NCBI RefSeq assembly: GCF_000169175.1
Contig: NZ_AAWS01000001.1
Location: forward strand, 298,421-362,420
DNA from: Microscilla marina ATCC 23134
Lineage (GTDB): Bacteria; Bacteroidota; Bacteroidia; Cytophagales; Microscillaceae
Direction of reading: 5' to 3'
Length of the DNA: 64,000 bases
Of this stretch, positions 26,093-35,064 are shown piece by piece. Both the position numbers and the translations under genes were made by a program. The notes under the pieces were generated by a model. That model had not been told where the DNA came from and made no database searches. It saw only the letters and a list, made by a program, of their open reading frames with translations. Each line of letters starts with the position of its first letter. The stretch's first letter is position 1.

Positions 26093-28228
26093 TTAACGCA
26101 ACTTAATATAATGGTGTTTTTTAGGATGAATGGCTCCGTTGATTATGGGTGATTCCTGAGTGACTTTGTATTGAGGAATGGTGATCGAAAATATGGTTTC
26201 ACCTTTTTCTGCCTTGAGCAGCGAAATCTCTCCACCCAGTTTAGAAATAGCTATTTTAGCCTTATAAAGTCCCAATCCAAACCCTTTGAAATTATCGGTA
26301 CCCCGAAAAAACATCTCAAATATTCGCTCTGAGATTTCTAGAGGCATGCCACTGCCATTGTCTATAATTTTTATTTGATGATAATCACCCAAATCAACAT
26401 AGACTAAACGAATATGTGGTGAGTCGTTGCCATAGTAAGAGTTGGCATGTTGTACTGCATTTTTCACAATGTTATCAAGGGCAATGTCCAGCATTTCGCC
26501 ATCAGTTATAATCACCAAGTCTTCGTTGACATCTACCGAAAAGCTGGTGTTTTTATAGCCTTCTACCCGGCGCATGCTTCTTACTACCGACTTAAGATGT
26601 TTTTTAAGCTTGATGGTTTCAGTAGTTTCAGGTTGGTGCGACCTTATATCGCCTATTTCTACTATTCTAAATAGTAACAATTGCATACGGTTGAGCACTT
26701 CACGTTGCATGTTAAAATACATACCCTTGCGTTCGTCTTGTTCGAGCAAACCCACGTGGCACAGCCCTTCAAGCGACGACAAAGGACCTTTTAAGTCATG
26801 GGAAGCTTTGTATAAGAAAGTATCCAGCTCGTGGTTGGCGCGAGTGAGTTCATCAGCGAGTTTTTTAAGGTAAGCAGTACGGTCGTTTACCTTTTGCTCC
26901 AGTTCATCGGTGAGATTTTTTCTAAACCTTGCCCGGTTGTACAGCACAAACAAAGTAGCCAGTGCCAGCAAAATAACAAACCCCAAAGCGTAAATCGTAA
27001 GTTGCTTGTTGTTCAATATTACTGTGTTGTCGTTGGCTTTGCGTTGTAGTACTTTTTTTTCCTGTAACAAGTCTTTCTTCTCTTCCTCTTTTTTATTCAG
27101 GTCATAATAGGCTTGCAATTCGGCAATTTGCTTGAGTTTTGACTCGTTGTACAAACTATCATTTGCCCGGTTATAAAGCTTTTGAAAACGATAAGCCTGT
27201 TCAAAATCTTTTTGGGCAGCGTATGCTTCTGCCAAGGCATGCGAAGCATTCTTTACCCTGATACGAGACTTAAGCTCATTGGCAAGCAACAAACTTTGCT
27301 GGGCATACTGTATAGCCTGGGTGTATTTTTCAGTGGCGAGATAAATTTCGGCAATGTCGCTTAAGTTAGCACTTATACCATCTTTATTTTGTAGCATTTG
27401 TCTTATACCAAGCGACTTCTTAAAATACGCCAATGCATTGTTATACTCGCCCTGTTGTTGGTATACTTTGCCAATGTGCTCAAGCAAGTTGGCTTCGTTG
27501 GTTTTATAGTGGTTTTCGTGCGAGATGAGTTCAAAGGCTCTTTTGTAAAAGTCGAGTGCTTCTTTGTATTTCTTTTGTAAAAAATAGACTTCTCCAATAT
27601 TACCCAGGTTTTGAGAAATTGCCACATTGCTTTGGGTGGTTCGGTTGATTTTCAGCGACATATTGTAGTATTCAAGCGCTTCTACAAACATTTTTTGTGC
27701 CTTGTAAATAGAACCTATGTGATCAAATGAGCTGGCAATGCCTGCTTGATCAGCTGATTTTTCTTGAATTTTTAATGCCTTTAGTTGGTACTTAAGGGCT
27801 TGTTCATAATAACCTTTTTGATAATATACCTGCGCCAGGCGGTCAAGCGTTTTGGCAAGTTCGGTTTGTACCAACGCCGGGTTTTCCTTTTGGAGAATAT
27901 CCAATGCCCTCAGGTAATATGCCAACGCACTTATATAGTTGCCCTGTAGGGTATATACATACCCTATGTTGCTCAAGGCTCTGGCCATTTCAGGGCGAGC
28001 TTTGACTCTTTGAGAAAGGTTGACAGCTTCTTGTCCGTATTTTAGTGATTTGGTAGGGTTTGTTGAATGATAGAGTGTTGATAAACGAAGAAGGATTTTA
28101 ATTTTTTTGCTGCCTTGAGTACTACCAACCCGTTTTTCCAAACTATCGGTTAGAATAGAAGTACTATCACTTTGCCCGTAAGCAAACAAGGTTGCCAATA
28201 AACCTACAAATGTGAAAATATACTTCAT
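26093..28228 (-). CDS. TPR-containing sensor histidine kinase
   Basis: 711 residues. Signal peptide (1-19), then about seven TPR repeats (about 40-350), a linker coiled coil, one membrane helix at about 410-430, and a cytoplasmic kinase. The H-box is KASHDLKGPLSSLEG with His477. The ATPase domain shows an N-box (NIVKNAVQHAN, about 587-597), a G1 box (DNGSGM, about 623) and a G2 box (GFGLGL, about 650). No receiver domain and no response-regulator gene is adjacent, so it is an orphan kinase. The periplasmic TPRs probably sense a protein or envelope cue. Confidence 0.9.
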   Translation of the reverse strand: MKYIFTFVGLLATLFAYGQSDSTSILTDSLEKRVGSTQGSKKIKILLRLSTLYHSTNPTKSLKYGQEAVNLSQRVKARPEMARALSNIGYVYTLQGNYISALAYYLRALDILQKENPALVQTELAKTLDRLAQVYYQKGYYEQALKYQLKALKIQEKSADQAGIASSFDHIGSIYKAQKMFVEALEYYNMSLKINRTTQSNVAISQNLGNIGEVYFLQKKYKEALDFYKRAFELISHENHYKTNEANLLEHIGKVYQQQGEYNNALAYFKKSLGIRQMLQNKDGISANLSDIAEIYLATEKYTQAIQYAQQSLLLANELKSRIRVKNASHALAEAYAAQKDFEQAYRFQKLYNRANDSLYNESKLKQIAELQAYYDLNKKEEEKKDLLQEKKVLQRKANDNTVILNNKQLTIYALGFVILLALATLFVLYNRARFRKNLTDELEQKVNDRTAYLKKLADELTRANHELDTFLYKASHDLKGPLSSLEGLCHVGLLEQDERKGMYFNMQREVLNRMQLLLFRIVEIGDIRSHQPETTETIKLKKHLKSVVRSMRRVEGYKNTSFSVDVNEDLVIITDGEMLDIALDNIVKNAVQHANSYYGNDSPHIRLVYVDLGDYHQIKIIDNGSGMPLEISERIFEMFFRGTDNFKGFGLGLYKAKIAISKLGGEISLLKAEKGETIFSITIPQYKVTQESPIINGAIHPKKHHYIKLR

Positions 28229-28406
28229 TAGATGTATTGAGACTTAATCCTGATAAGAATATTCAAAATCACAGTTCTTTTGTAACTAAAACAATTGCCA
28301 CTAGGCTAAATTATAATAAAAAGTCAAAAACTTTAGTAAAATATACTGATTTTTATTTAAAAAAATACAATGTCTTGACTTTATATTTTTCATTCATTCA
28401 ACGCCT

Positions 28407-29078
28407 TTATTTGCCAATATCTACCAGCCCAAATGTAAAGACAAGAATGATAAGACGGAAGAATGCCTTGAGCAGTTTCCATAGTACATAAAGGGCAAAA
28501 TACAAGCCAATGGCAAAAGCAAAACTGAGTAAACTCCAGGAGATTACAAATGCTCCGGCTTCTATGATGGAAGCTGTTCCTCCTGCCCACAATGCCACCA
28601 CCCCCAAGCCCATAAAAATCATGGCTATTCCGAAGAGAAACATGATGGCTCCCAGCACAAAGTTTTCTTCTATGCCAATGCTTTCTACAAAAGGCAACGC
28701 CAGTGCCACAAGAGTAATAATAGCCAAAGAAATAAACGCTCCAAAGAAACTCACCAACTGAAGCATCATGCCTGTGCCTATAAGTAAAGCCGCAATGAGT
28801 ATACCTACGCCAATCCATACCATTGTAGGGGTTTGCTGGGGTTGAAGGGAGTGTTTAAACGTTCGCAAACGTTTATCGTAATGGTGTTGATGAGGTGTGG
28901 TAGTTCGGTGCAACGGTGGTCGTGTGTGTTTTCTGGGCAAAGGTTGGTAGTGTTCAGCGGCGGCTTCCTCTGATAATGTTTTGCTAGTATCGCTGGTATC
29001 CCATGTTTTGGGGGCTTTTGCTTGTAATGCTCCGTAAACAAATAAACAAATAAGAGATAAAAATAGTTTTTTTTTCAT
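28407..29078 (-). CDS. Membrane protein of unknown function
   Basis: 223 residues from the ATG at 29078 (an upstream ATG at 29102 is possible). A signal-like N-terminus (KKKLFLSLICLFVYGALQA) is followed by a polar stretch rich in His, Pro and Thr (about 25-75), then four to five membrane helices. No family recognised. Its start lies about 53 bases from the left end of an IS630-type element, so the insertion may have removed or altered its promoter. Confidence 0.65.
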   Translation of the reverse strand: MKKKLFLSLICLFVYGALQAKAPKTWDTSDTSKTLSEEAAAEHYQPLPRKHTRPPLHRTTTPHQHHYDKRLRTFKHSLQPQQTPTMVWIGVGILIAALLIGTGMMLQLVSFFGAFISLAIITLVALALPFVESIGIEENFVLGAIMFLFGIAMIFMGLGVVALWAGGTASIIEAGAFVISWSLLSFAFAIGLYFALYVLWKLLKAFFRLIILVFTFGLVDIGK

Positions 29079-29143
29079 TGTTAAATATTTCATAGTCCCC
29101 ACAGGGTTAGGTTCCAGAGGTTAGAGTACTAGTACACTAGGGA

Positions 29144-29902
29144 CTAAATTCCTGATGAATTAAATTGTGACTCTACTGCCGTATCTTGTTCGTAAAATTT
29201 ACGGTCTTTTGTGAATCCCTTGAATTTCCATTTCAAGGTTTTTGCAAAAAACTTGTTATAATACTGTATGTAATTCTCTATTCTTTGACACAGAACTTCT
29301 TTGGACTCGAAACTTTCCCGGCTTATGGCTTGCCTTTGTAATTTAGAAAACCAGTTTTCAATGGGATTCAGCCAGGAACAGTGTTTTGGGGTGTAAACAA
29401 ACCTAACCCGGTGCGATTGATTTTCCAGAAACTTCTTACAGCTTTCCATTGACTTTAATATGCCTTTGTAGCCTTTTGTACCCAAATCACCCTCAAATTT
29501 AATCTTTTTCGCTACCCACTTCACAAGCGAAGCTGACATGTGAGTATTTAAGTTATCAGCCACTATAACCACCTCATCCTTCTCTTGATATTTATCTGTG
29601 AGTGCTTGAATAAAAACCAGAAAGTCATTTTCATCACGTGTGTCATTCAGCCTGTGACTAACTATATCACCTGTTCCTACGTCAACAGTAGCCATCAGGC
29701 AAGTAGTCCCATTTCGTTTGTATTCATATTCGGTTCTTAGATGCCCATTTTTCCGGATGATTTTTCGCTCCACAGCTTGAATCCCTGTTTTTTCGTCTAC
29801 ACTGGCTAAATTAATTTCCCCCTGAATTGCCTTAAAAATCAAGTCGCAAACCAGCCTCACACGTGTTTTGAAAGCTTCCCAATCATCTATTACAGGAAAC
29901 AT
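29144..29902 (-). CDS. IS630-family transposase, catalytic part (orfB)
   Basis: 252 residues with the DDE catalytic core: SVDEKTGIQA (first Asp), IVADNLNTHMS (second Asp) and the NPIENWFSKLQRQ segment (Glu). HCSWLNPIEN is typical for the family. Reading upstream in this frame continues without a stop through RPHKNQYW to an A8 run at the end of orfA, so the real product is probably an orfA-orfB fusion made by a +1 shift. Its stop codon lies inside the left terminal repeat. Confidence 0.9.
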   Translation of the reverse strand: MFPVIDDWEAFKTRVRLVCDLIFKAIQGEINLASVDEKTGIQAVERKIIRKNGHLRTEYEYKRNGTTCLMATVDVGTGDIVSHRLNDTRDENDFLVFIQALTDKYQEKDEVVIVADNLNTHMSASLVKWVAKKIKFEGDLGTKGYKGILKSMESCKKFLENQSHRVRFVYTPKHCSWLNPIENWFSKLQRQAISRESFESKEVLCQRIENYIQYYNKFFAKTLKWKFKGFTKDRKFYEQDTAVESQFNSSGI

Positions 29903-29915
29903 CCAATACTGATTT

Positions 29916-30434
29916 TTATGAGGACGTATGTCCCGTTTTTTTTAAAATCCGGCTTACATAGCTAGGGGAAATCTTCTTAACAATGCCATTTTCCATAGCG
30001 AAGGATGCCAGTAAATCTCGATTCCAGTGTGTAAAAGGTATATTAAAGTCTTTGGGCTTTTTACAAGCCAAGGCTACTAAGTTTTCCTTTTCTGATAAAC
30101 TAATGCGCATAGGAGCACCAGAACGGGAGTCATCAGAAAGCATCCCTAGCATTTTTGATAATAGCTTAGGAGTGCTGCGTGTTTTTGCCTGCTCGTAAGC
30201 ACATAACTCTTCATAACCAGTTAACCAACGAATACGCCATTTACGAACAGTATTTTGGGTAGTCGACAAAACTTCTGCTATCTTCATATTGCTCACGCCT
30301 TGATGAGCCAGCAAGATTATATTAATTCGCTGGAGATGGTGTTTGGAAGCTGTACGCTTATGCAAGTAAGATCTTAAAATAGATTCCTGAACAGTATTCA
30401 ACTCTAATTTTTCTAAAGCTTTACCGCGACTCAT
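29916..30434 (-). CDS. IS630-family transposase, DNA-binding part (orfA)
   Basis: 172 residues from the ATG at 30434. Helix-turn-helix segments (NMKIAEVLSTTQNTVRKWRIRW and a second near the end) bind the terminal repeats. RISLSEKENLVALACKKP is shared almost exactly with element B. The promoter box TACATTTG lies on this strand at 30465-30458, 24 bases before the ATG. The frame ends ILKKTGHTSS just after the A8 run. Confidence 0.88.
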   Translation of the reverse strand: MSRGKALEKLELNTVQESILRSYLHKRTASKHHLQRINIILLAHQGVSNMKIAEVLSTTQNTVRKWRIRWLTGYEELCAYEQAKTRSTPKLLSKMLGMLSDDSRSGAPMRISLSEKENLVALACKKPKDFNIPFTHWNRDLLASFAMENGIVKKISPSYVSRILKKTGHTSS

Positions 30435-30570
30435 TGTTAGTATAAATTTGTACCCCACAAATGTAGTAATTTATTCTTTACTTATTTAGTCCCCGTTGTA
30501 CTAGTGTAACAGGAATGAAATAAATGTAATATTAATTATTATCTTTGGGTTGTAGCAAAATTTAGCAACC

Positions 30571-31095
30571 ATGAACAGAGGCAAAGCATTACCCAAGTTA
30601 GAACTTAGCACTCGCCAGCATCAGCTTTTGAGTGCCTATCTCAATAAGCGAACAGTTCCAAAGCATTATGAACAACGCATTCATATTATCCTTCAGGCTT
30701 TTGATGGCTGGAGCAATCGTAAAATACACCTTGAATACACCCTGCATGTGATGACTGTGTCTAAGTGGCGTAATCGCTGGTTGGCTCACTACAAAGATTT
30801 GTGTGCCTATGAACTAGAGGAAAAGACTACGGGTGCACTTTTGCTTTCGAAGATGCTTTCGTTGCTTTCAGATCAGGCTCGTCCAGGCACCTCCTCACGC
30901 ATTAGCTTGTCGGAAAAGGAGAGCTTGGTGGCATTGGCTTGCAAAAAGCCCGAAGATTTTGGAATACCTCTGAGTCATTGGAATCGGGAGGAGTTAGCTA
31001 AGTTCGCTATGAAAATGGGTATTGTTCAACAAATTTTTCCACGTTATGTGAGTAAGATTTTAAAAAAAGCGGGCGATTCATCCTCACAAAAATAG
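30571..31095 (+). CDS. IS630-family transposase, DNA-binding part (orfA) of copy B
   Basis: 174 residues, homologous along its whole length to orfA of element A (GKALPKLELSTRQ, RISLSEKESLVALACKKPEDF, YVSKILKKAGDSSSQ) but clearly diverged. A TATCTTTG promoter box lies at 30540-30547, 23 bases before the ATG, the same position as in element A. An A7 run near the 3' end aligns with the A8 run of copy A. Confidence 0.85.
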   Translation: MNRGKALPKLELSTRQHQLLSAYLNKRTVPKHYEQRIHIILQAFDGWSNRKIHLEYTLHVMTVSKWRNRWLAHYKDLCAYELEEKTTGALLLSKMLSLLSDQARPGTSSRISLSEKESLVALACKKPEDFGIPLSHWNREELAKFAMKMGIVQQIFPRYVSKILKKAGDSSSQK

Positions 31096-31102
31096 CTATT
31101 GG

Positions 31103-31823
31103 TTGTTTCCCAAAATAGATAATTGGGAAAGTTTTAAGGCTCAGGTGGAAATGATTTGCGACCTGATTCTGGAAGCCACTCACCCTCACCAACCACTTTT
31201 AAACAAACATCTAATAAGTGTAGATGAGAAGAGCGGAATCCAAGCCTTGGAGCGAATCATTACTTCAAATAATGGAAGCCAACGCTTGGAATATGAGTAC
31301 AAACGTCATGGAACTACCTGCCTGATGGATGTAGAAAATGGAGAAATCTCTTAATGATACACGTAATGAACAGGATTTCCTATCTTTTATCAAGGTGTTG
31401 ATAGAAAAATACCCTGTAAATGATGATATAACTATCATTGCCGACAATTTAAATACTCACATGTTTGCTTCTCTTGTAAAATGGGTAGCAAAACAAATAG
31501 ATTTTCAGGGGGATTTGGGTGAAAAAAGAGGAGGAGGCATTTTAAAGTCTATGGTAAGTAGGAAAGCGTTTTTAGAGAACAAAAGTCATCGGATTAGGTT
31601 TGTTTTTACACCAAGGCATTGTTCCTGGTTAAACCCTATTGAAAACTGGTTCTCCAAAATTCAAAGGCAACTCATCAGCCGGACAAGCTTTACATCTAAA
31701 AGCATGCTGATTGTAACAATAGAAAGATATATCAATTGTTACAATCAGCATTGGCTAAAGCCTTTGAAATGGAAGTTCAAAGGCTTTATAAAGGAAAAGG
31801 AAATTAATATTATATTAACTTAG
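31103..31823 (+). pseudogene. Broken IS630 transposase catalytic part (orfB) of copy B
   Basis: The first 83 codons (LFPKIDNWESFK... to TTCLMDVENGEIS) stop at 31354. The remainder (LNDTRNEQDFLSFIKVL through HCSWLNPIENWFSKIQRQ) is in another frame from about 31340. Compared with copy A, about 20 bases are missing between GTTCLM and LNDTR, which breaks the frame. DDE motifs (SVDEKSGIQ, IIADNLNTHM, NPIENW) remain but are split across frames. Confidence 0.85.
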
Positions 31824-31837
31824 TTCCTAGTGCACTA

Positions 31838-31962
31838 GTTTGCCAAGCAGTATTATGACACTAAAAAATCTGAAGGAATTAGATTTGCGTTACAACCTAA
31901 TTCCAGAATTAGAGCAGGAGAAAATCAAGGCATGGTTACCTGGTTGCAGTATTTCTTTTTAG
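31838..31962 (+). pseudogene. 3' fragment of an LRR protein gene
   Basis: Starting at the right TA of element B, the frame reads LPSSIMTLKNLKELDLRYN and ends WLPGCSISF before a TAG. This is one LRR plus the usual C-terminal cap and matches in style the ends of the LRR genes at 1434 and 4038. No upstream half is found on the far side of the IS pair: the sequence left of element A has a stop in the corresponding frame. The gene body was therefore probably lost or moved. Confidence 0.75.
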
Positions 31963-32074
31963 TTGTTTCATCAAAATTTACTGTTTATTCCTTGGCAAAA
32001 ACATCTTATATTTTTTATACAACTACTCAACTCAAGAAGCTTAATTTTTTGAGTAGAGTAGAAAAAGCCCGGAT

Positions 32075-33877
32075 CCGACTTTCCGCACGTATGTTCGGGA
32101 AAACAAATAATTGATGTAATCACTTGATTGCAAAAGCATTATTTTTTTATGTCGACCAAAAGTTTTACTTTTTGGTATGCAATCATTTCCCATAAGTAAA
32201 AACCTTGACCACTTAGGGTTGGTAAGTGGCATGTGTGATCGTTTAAACTTGAGCTCTAAAATAGATGAGCTTTTACCTAACACCAATGGGCTTCATCAAG
32301 TAAGCACAGGTACTTGCGTCAAAGCCTTGATTTTAAATGGTTTAGGTTTTGCCGAGCGTCGCTTATACCTGAGTCCTCATTTTTTTTCTGATAAGCCTGT
32401 TGCTCACTTATTAGGAGAAAATCTAAGCGCAGAAATGTTCAATGATGATCGTCTTGGTCGTTGCTTGGATGATTTGTATGCCTTTGGTGTAAGTGAGTTA
32501 TTCAGCCATTTGGCTGCACAGAGTTATGAAATACTGGGTTTGTCAGAAGAAGTAGACTCAGAGTTTCGCCACTTGGATGCGACCAGTTTTGGGTTGGAAG
32601 GGCAATATAATAGTGAACTTAACGAAGCAGAGGTTTCTTGCCTTCACATCACCCAAGGTTACAGCCGGGATCACCGCCCTGACCTAATCAGTATGCTAAC
32701 TGGTAGTAGAAACTCCTCAGCATACTTTGCTATGGAGGTTGCATGGCATACAAGTGACCAAACAAGCTTTGGTCAAACCATTGATGATTATGTAGAACGT
32801 TTGCAGAATAATGGTCAGCCTATATGTTGGGTGGCAGATAGTGCCTTATACACTGAGGAAACCATCGGTAAAATCTCAGGTCGGCATTATTGGATCACCC
32901 GTGTTCCTTCCAAGCTTACTGCTGTTCAAGAATTACTCCTACAGGTACAGCCAGAGCATATGCAATTCTTCACAGAAGAAAAATTGAAAAACTACCGCTA
33001 CCAGAAAGTATGCAACAGCTATGGAGGTGTAAGACAAGAATGGATGGTTGTCTTTTCTGAGGCAGGTTATAAGCGGGATGTTCATAGTTTGAAAAAACGT
33101 TACCTAAAAAAAAGCAGTGAAGAGCACCAAGACTTTATCAAGCTTTGCAAAAAGGTTTTTAGCTGTAAACAGGATGCAGAAAAAGCCTGGGAACAATTTT
33201 CAAAAAAGTGCCAGTACTTGTCAATAGAAGACCTGAATTTTCAACAAGTCAAGGGGTTTAAAAAACCAGGTAAACCTCCCAAAGGAGCTCAAAAACAGAC
33301 CATAGGGTATCGTATTACAGGGTGTCCACTAACCAAACTCACACACTATGAACAACTAAGACAAAAACAGGGCAAGTTTGTGATTGCTTCCAATGATACA
33401 GCACAAAGGTGGGGGAATGGACATAAACTACTGGCTTACAAAGGACAATCTAATGTCGAGAAAGGTTTTAGGTTTTTGAAAGATAAAGCTTTCCTTGCTG
33501 ATAGCTTCTTTGTAAAAAAGCCAGAGAGACTTGAAGCTATACTCATGATTATGGCATTGTCGCTGATGGTGTATGCAGCTTTGGAGAGAGAATTAAGAAA
33601 AAACCTGCAGCAGGAAAAGGAGTTTGTCCTGGATCAAACTAAAAAAGAAACTCAAAAACCCACAATGAAATGGATTTTCGAGTTTTTTAGAGGCATTCAC
33701 TGCTTGTGGGTTAATCAAGAACAACCTATGCTCATTCTTAATATGAATGAGATGCATACAAAGGTCATTAGGTTACTGGGGCAAGAAGTTAGGAAATACT
33801 ATCTCCTTGAATAAACGCCTCATAAACAGTGGTTTAATAAATTACTCGGTTTTAGCTACACAGGTGCGGAAAGTCGG
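32075..33877 (+). mobile_element. IS1634-type insertion sequence with 6-bp target duplication
   Basis: Perfect 14-base terminal repeats CCGACTTTCCGCAC at both ends (32075-32088 and 33864-33877, complement). The flanks carry the direct repeat CCGGAT (32069-32074 and 33878-33883). The uninterrupted target is visible in the sister repeat at 34668 (AAAAAGCCCGGATCAAAAAA), which proves the ends. Length 1803 bp. Confidence 0.92.
32177..33814 (+). CDS. IS1634-family (IS4-type) DDE transposase
   Basis: 545 residues, apparently intact. N-terminal pattern HLGLVSGMCDRLNLSSKIDELLP and VKALILNGLGFAERRLYL are family hallmarks. DDE residues: Asp in HLDATSFGL (about 136), Asp in CWVADSALYTEE (about 217) and Glu in NVEKGFRFLKDK (about 430). 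A long beta-strand insertion before the Glu is normal for IS4-type enzymes. It is the only ORF of the element. Confidence 0.92.
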   Translation: MQSFPISKNLDHLGLVSGMCDRLNLSSKIDELLPNTNGLHQVSTGTCVKALILNGLGFAERRLYLSPHFFSDKPVAHLLGENLSAEMFNDDRLGRCLDDLYAFGVSELFSHLAAQSYEILGLSEEVDSEFRHLDATSFGLEGQYNSELNEAEVSCLHITQGYSRDHRPDLISMLTGSRNSSAYFAMEVAWHTSDQTSFGQTIDDYVERLQNNGQPICWVADSALYTEETIGKISGRHYWITRVPSKLTAVQELLLQVQPEHMQFFTEEKLKNYRYQKVCNSYGGVRQEWMVVFSEAGYKRDVHSLKKRYLKKSSEEHQDFIKLCKKVFSCKQDAEKAWEQFSKKCQYLSIEDLNFQQVKGFKKPGKPPKGAQKQTIGYRITGCPLTKLTHYEQLRQKQGKFVIASNDTAQRWGNGHKLLAYKGQSNVEKGFRFLKDKAFLADSFFVKKPERLEAILMIMALSLMVYAALERELRKNLQQEKEFVLDQTKKETQKPTMKWIFEFFRGIHCLWVNQEQPMLILNMNEMHTKVIRLLGQEVRKYYLLE

Positions 33878-33883
33878 CCGGAT

Positions 33884-33975
33884 CAAAAAATTATTACCGA
33901 ATACTGAGATTAAATTTTAAACAAAAAGTTTTAGTACATTGGCAAGCCTTGTTCCTGCGCGGGGGCAGGGCTTTT
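33884..33975 (+). repeat. Terminator-bearing repeat, copy D1 (split by the IS)
   Basis: Right part of a repeat whose first bases (AAAAAGCCCGGAT) lie at 32062-32074, left of the IS. It is about 91 percent identical to copy D2 at 34668-34775. It ends in a hairpin AAGCCTTGTTCC/GGGGGCAGGGCTT (33944-33973) with a short T run. It presumably once ended the LRR gene whose fragment lies at 31838. Confidence 0.8.
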
Positions 33976-34003
33976 ATATTATTTGAATTAAATTATAAAA
34001 AAC

Positions 34004-34651
34004 ATGTTTTTATCTGGCCATATTATCAGATTAGGTCTGTTGTTGTGCGTGTTGTTGTCTGTACCAGGTGTTGCTCAGGACACAAATAGTGAGGTGTTGT
34101 ATTATAAGTGTACCAAGTGGTTGAAGATTGGTCGTCCGTTAAGTGAAAAAGCGACTTATAAGGTCAAGGGTGGAAGTTGCATCCGAGGACAAACAGTAAA
34201 AGATATCAGCATATATCCCACAAAACTCGGGACACTTCAGTTGACTATTACTACTCGTAGACCAAGCAAAGTAACTCACTTATATTATAAAGTGTTGCCT
34301 GCTCCTAAACCTCACCTGAGAGTAACTGACCAATGGGTAGAGCCCATTTCAGAAAAAAACCGCCCAAGGCATACAGATAAAATGGTTGTGTTTGTCAAGC
34401 CACAAGAGGTATTTCGAAGAGCCTACCCTAAAGATGCAAAATATAGATGTAATAAAGTGGTTTGTAAATTATATAGAAATGGGCGATTGATTAGGCAAAT
34501 GACGTTTACGGGACAAACTGTTGACCTAAAAAAAATGCCTATTCGCTCTAAAGATAAAATAGTGATTAATGTGGAGGCAGAGCGTATCAATTCACGAGGC
34601 GTGCGGGAAAAGGTGGAAGTAAGCAATCCGAATTTTGAGTATGTATTCTAA
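34004..34651 (+). CDS. Secreted protein, possible GldM-like C-terminal domain
   Basis: 215 residues with a signal peptide (about 1-25, ending GVAQD). The rest is beta-rich and basic. The pattern VTHLYYKVLPAPKPHLRV followed by a last segment KLYRNGRLIRQMTFTG...IRSKDKIVINVEAERI recalls the C-terminal domains of GldM, a T9SS motor subunit. This is a weak resemblance, and the long N-terminal membrane part of GldM is absent. A free-standing periplasmic domain is possible; function unknown. Confidence 0.6.
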   Translation: MFLSGHIIRLGLLLCVLLSVPGVAQDTNSEVLYYKCTKWLKIGRPLSEKATYKVKGGSCIRGQTVKDISIYPTKLGTLQLTITTRRPSKVTHLYYKVLPAPKPHLRVTDQWVEPISEKNRPRHTDKMVVFVKPQEVFRRAYPKDAKYRCNKVVCKLYRNGRLIRQMTFTGQTVDLKKMPIRSKDKIVINVEAERINSRGVREKVEVSNPNFEYVF

Positions 34652-34667
34652 TATTAAGAATCAAAAT

Positions 34668-34775
34668 AAAAAGCCCGGATCAAAAAATTATTACCCAATA
34701 CCGAGATTAAGTTTTAAACAAAAAGTTTTGGTATATTGGCAAGCCTTGTTCCTGTGTGGGGGCAGGGCTTTTTTT
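34668..34775 (+). repeat. Terminator-bearing repeat, copy D2 (intact)
   Basis: 108 bases beginning AAAAGCCCGGATCAAAAAA and ending in a hairpin AAGCCTTGTTCC-TGTGT-GGGGGCAGGGCTT plus T7 (34741-34780). The first nine bases (AAAAAGCCC type) are also complementary to the final GGGCTTTTT, so an alternative long-range pairing is possible. It sits 16 bases after the stop of the secreted-protein gene and serves as its terminator. Confidence 0.8.
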
Positions 34776-35064
34776 CTTCCCTACTACAGGTTTTGTTGGT
34801 TTTGCTGCCAAACATTTACCGCAGGTGCTGAGTAATTTCAGCCTACCCAGAAATAAGGTGATGGGTGGCAACTTCTGACAAAAAATCCCAAAGAGTTGTT
34901 AAAGCAATCCTTGCCTTTTTGCAATCTCAGTTTTTCGCTCTAATTTGGTTAGCAAATCTTACTTGTACCAAAGAAACGCTCCTTACTCCAGGCTTTATCA
35001 GCCAACAATACCTGAGACGCTTGGGGTGGGTCGTTTTATACTAAATACTAAATACTAAAATTTT

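Larger units (their letters stand above)
29132..30501 (-). mobile_element. IS630-family insertion sequence, copy A (apparently intact)
   Basis: Imperfect terminal repeats of 18 bases: GTACACTAGGGACTAAAT at the left (29132-29149) and, on the other strand, GTACAACGGGGACTAAAT at the right (30484-30501), 15 of 18 identical. TA flanks both ends (29130-29131 and 30502-30503), as expected for this family. It carries a two-ORF transposase in minus orientation. Its right end shares the TA with the neighbouring element B. Confidence 0.85.
30504..31835 (+). mobile_element. IS630-family insertion sequence, copy B (degenerate)
   Basis: Ends GTGTAACAGGAATGAAAT (30504-30521) and, on the other strand, GTGCACTAGGAACTAAGT (31818-31835), related to the ends of element A. 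TA flanks at 30502-30503 and 31836-31837. It lies back to back with element A, transcribed away from it. The catalytic ORF is broken, so it should not move by its own transposase. Confidence 0.8.
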
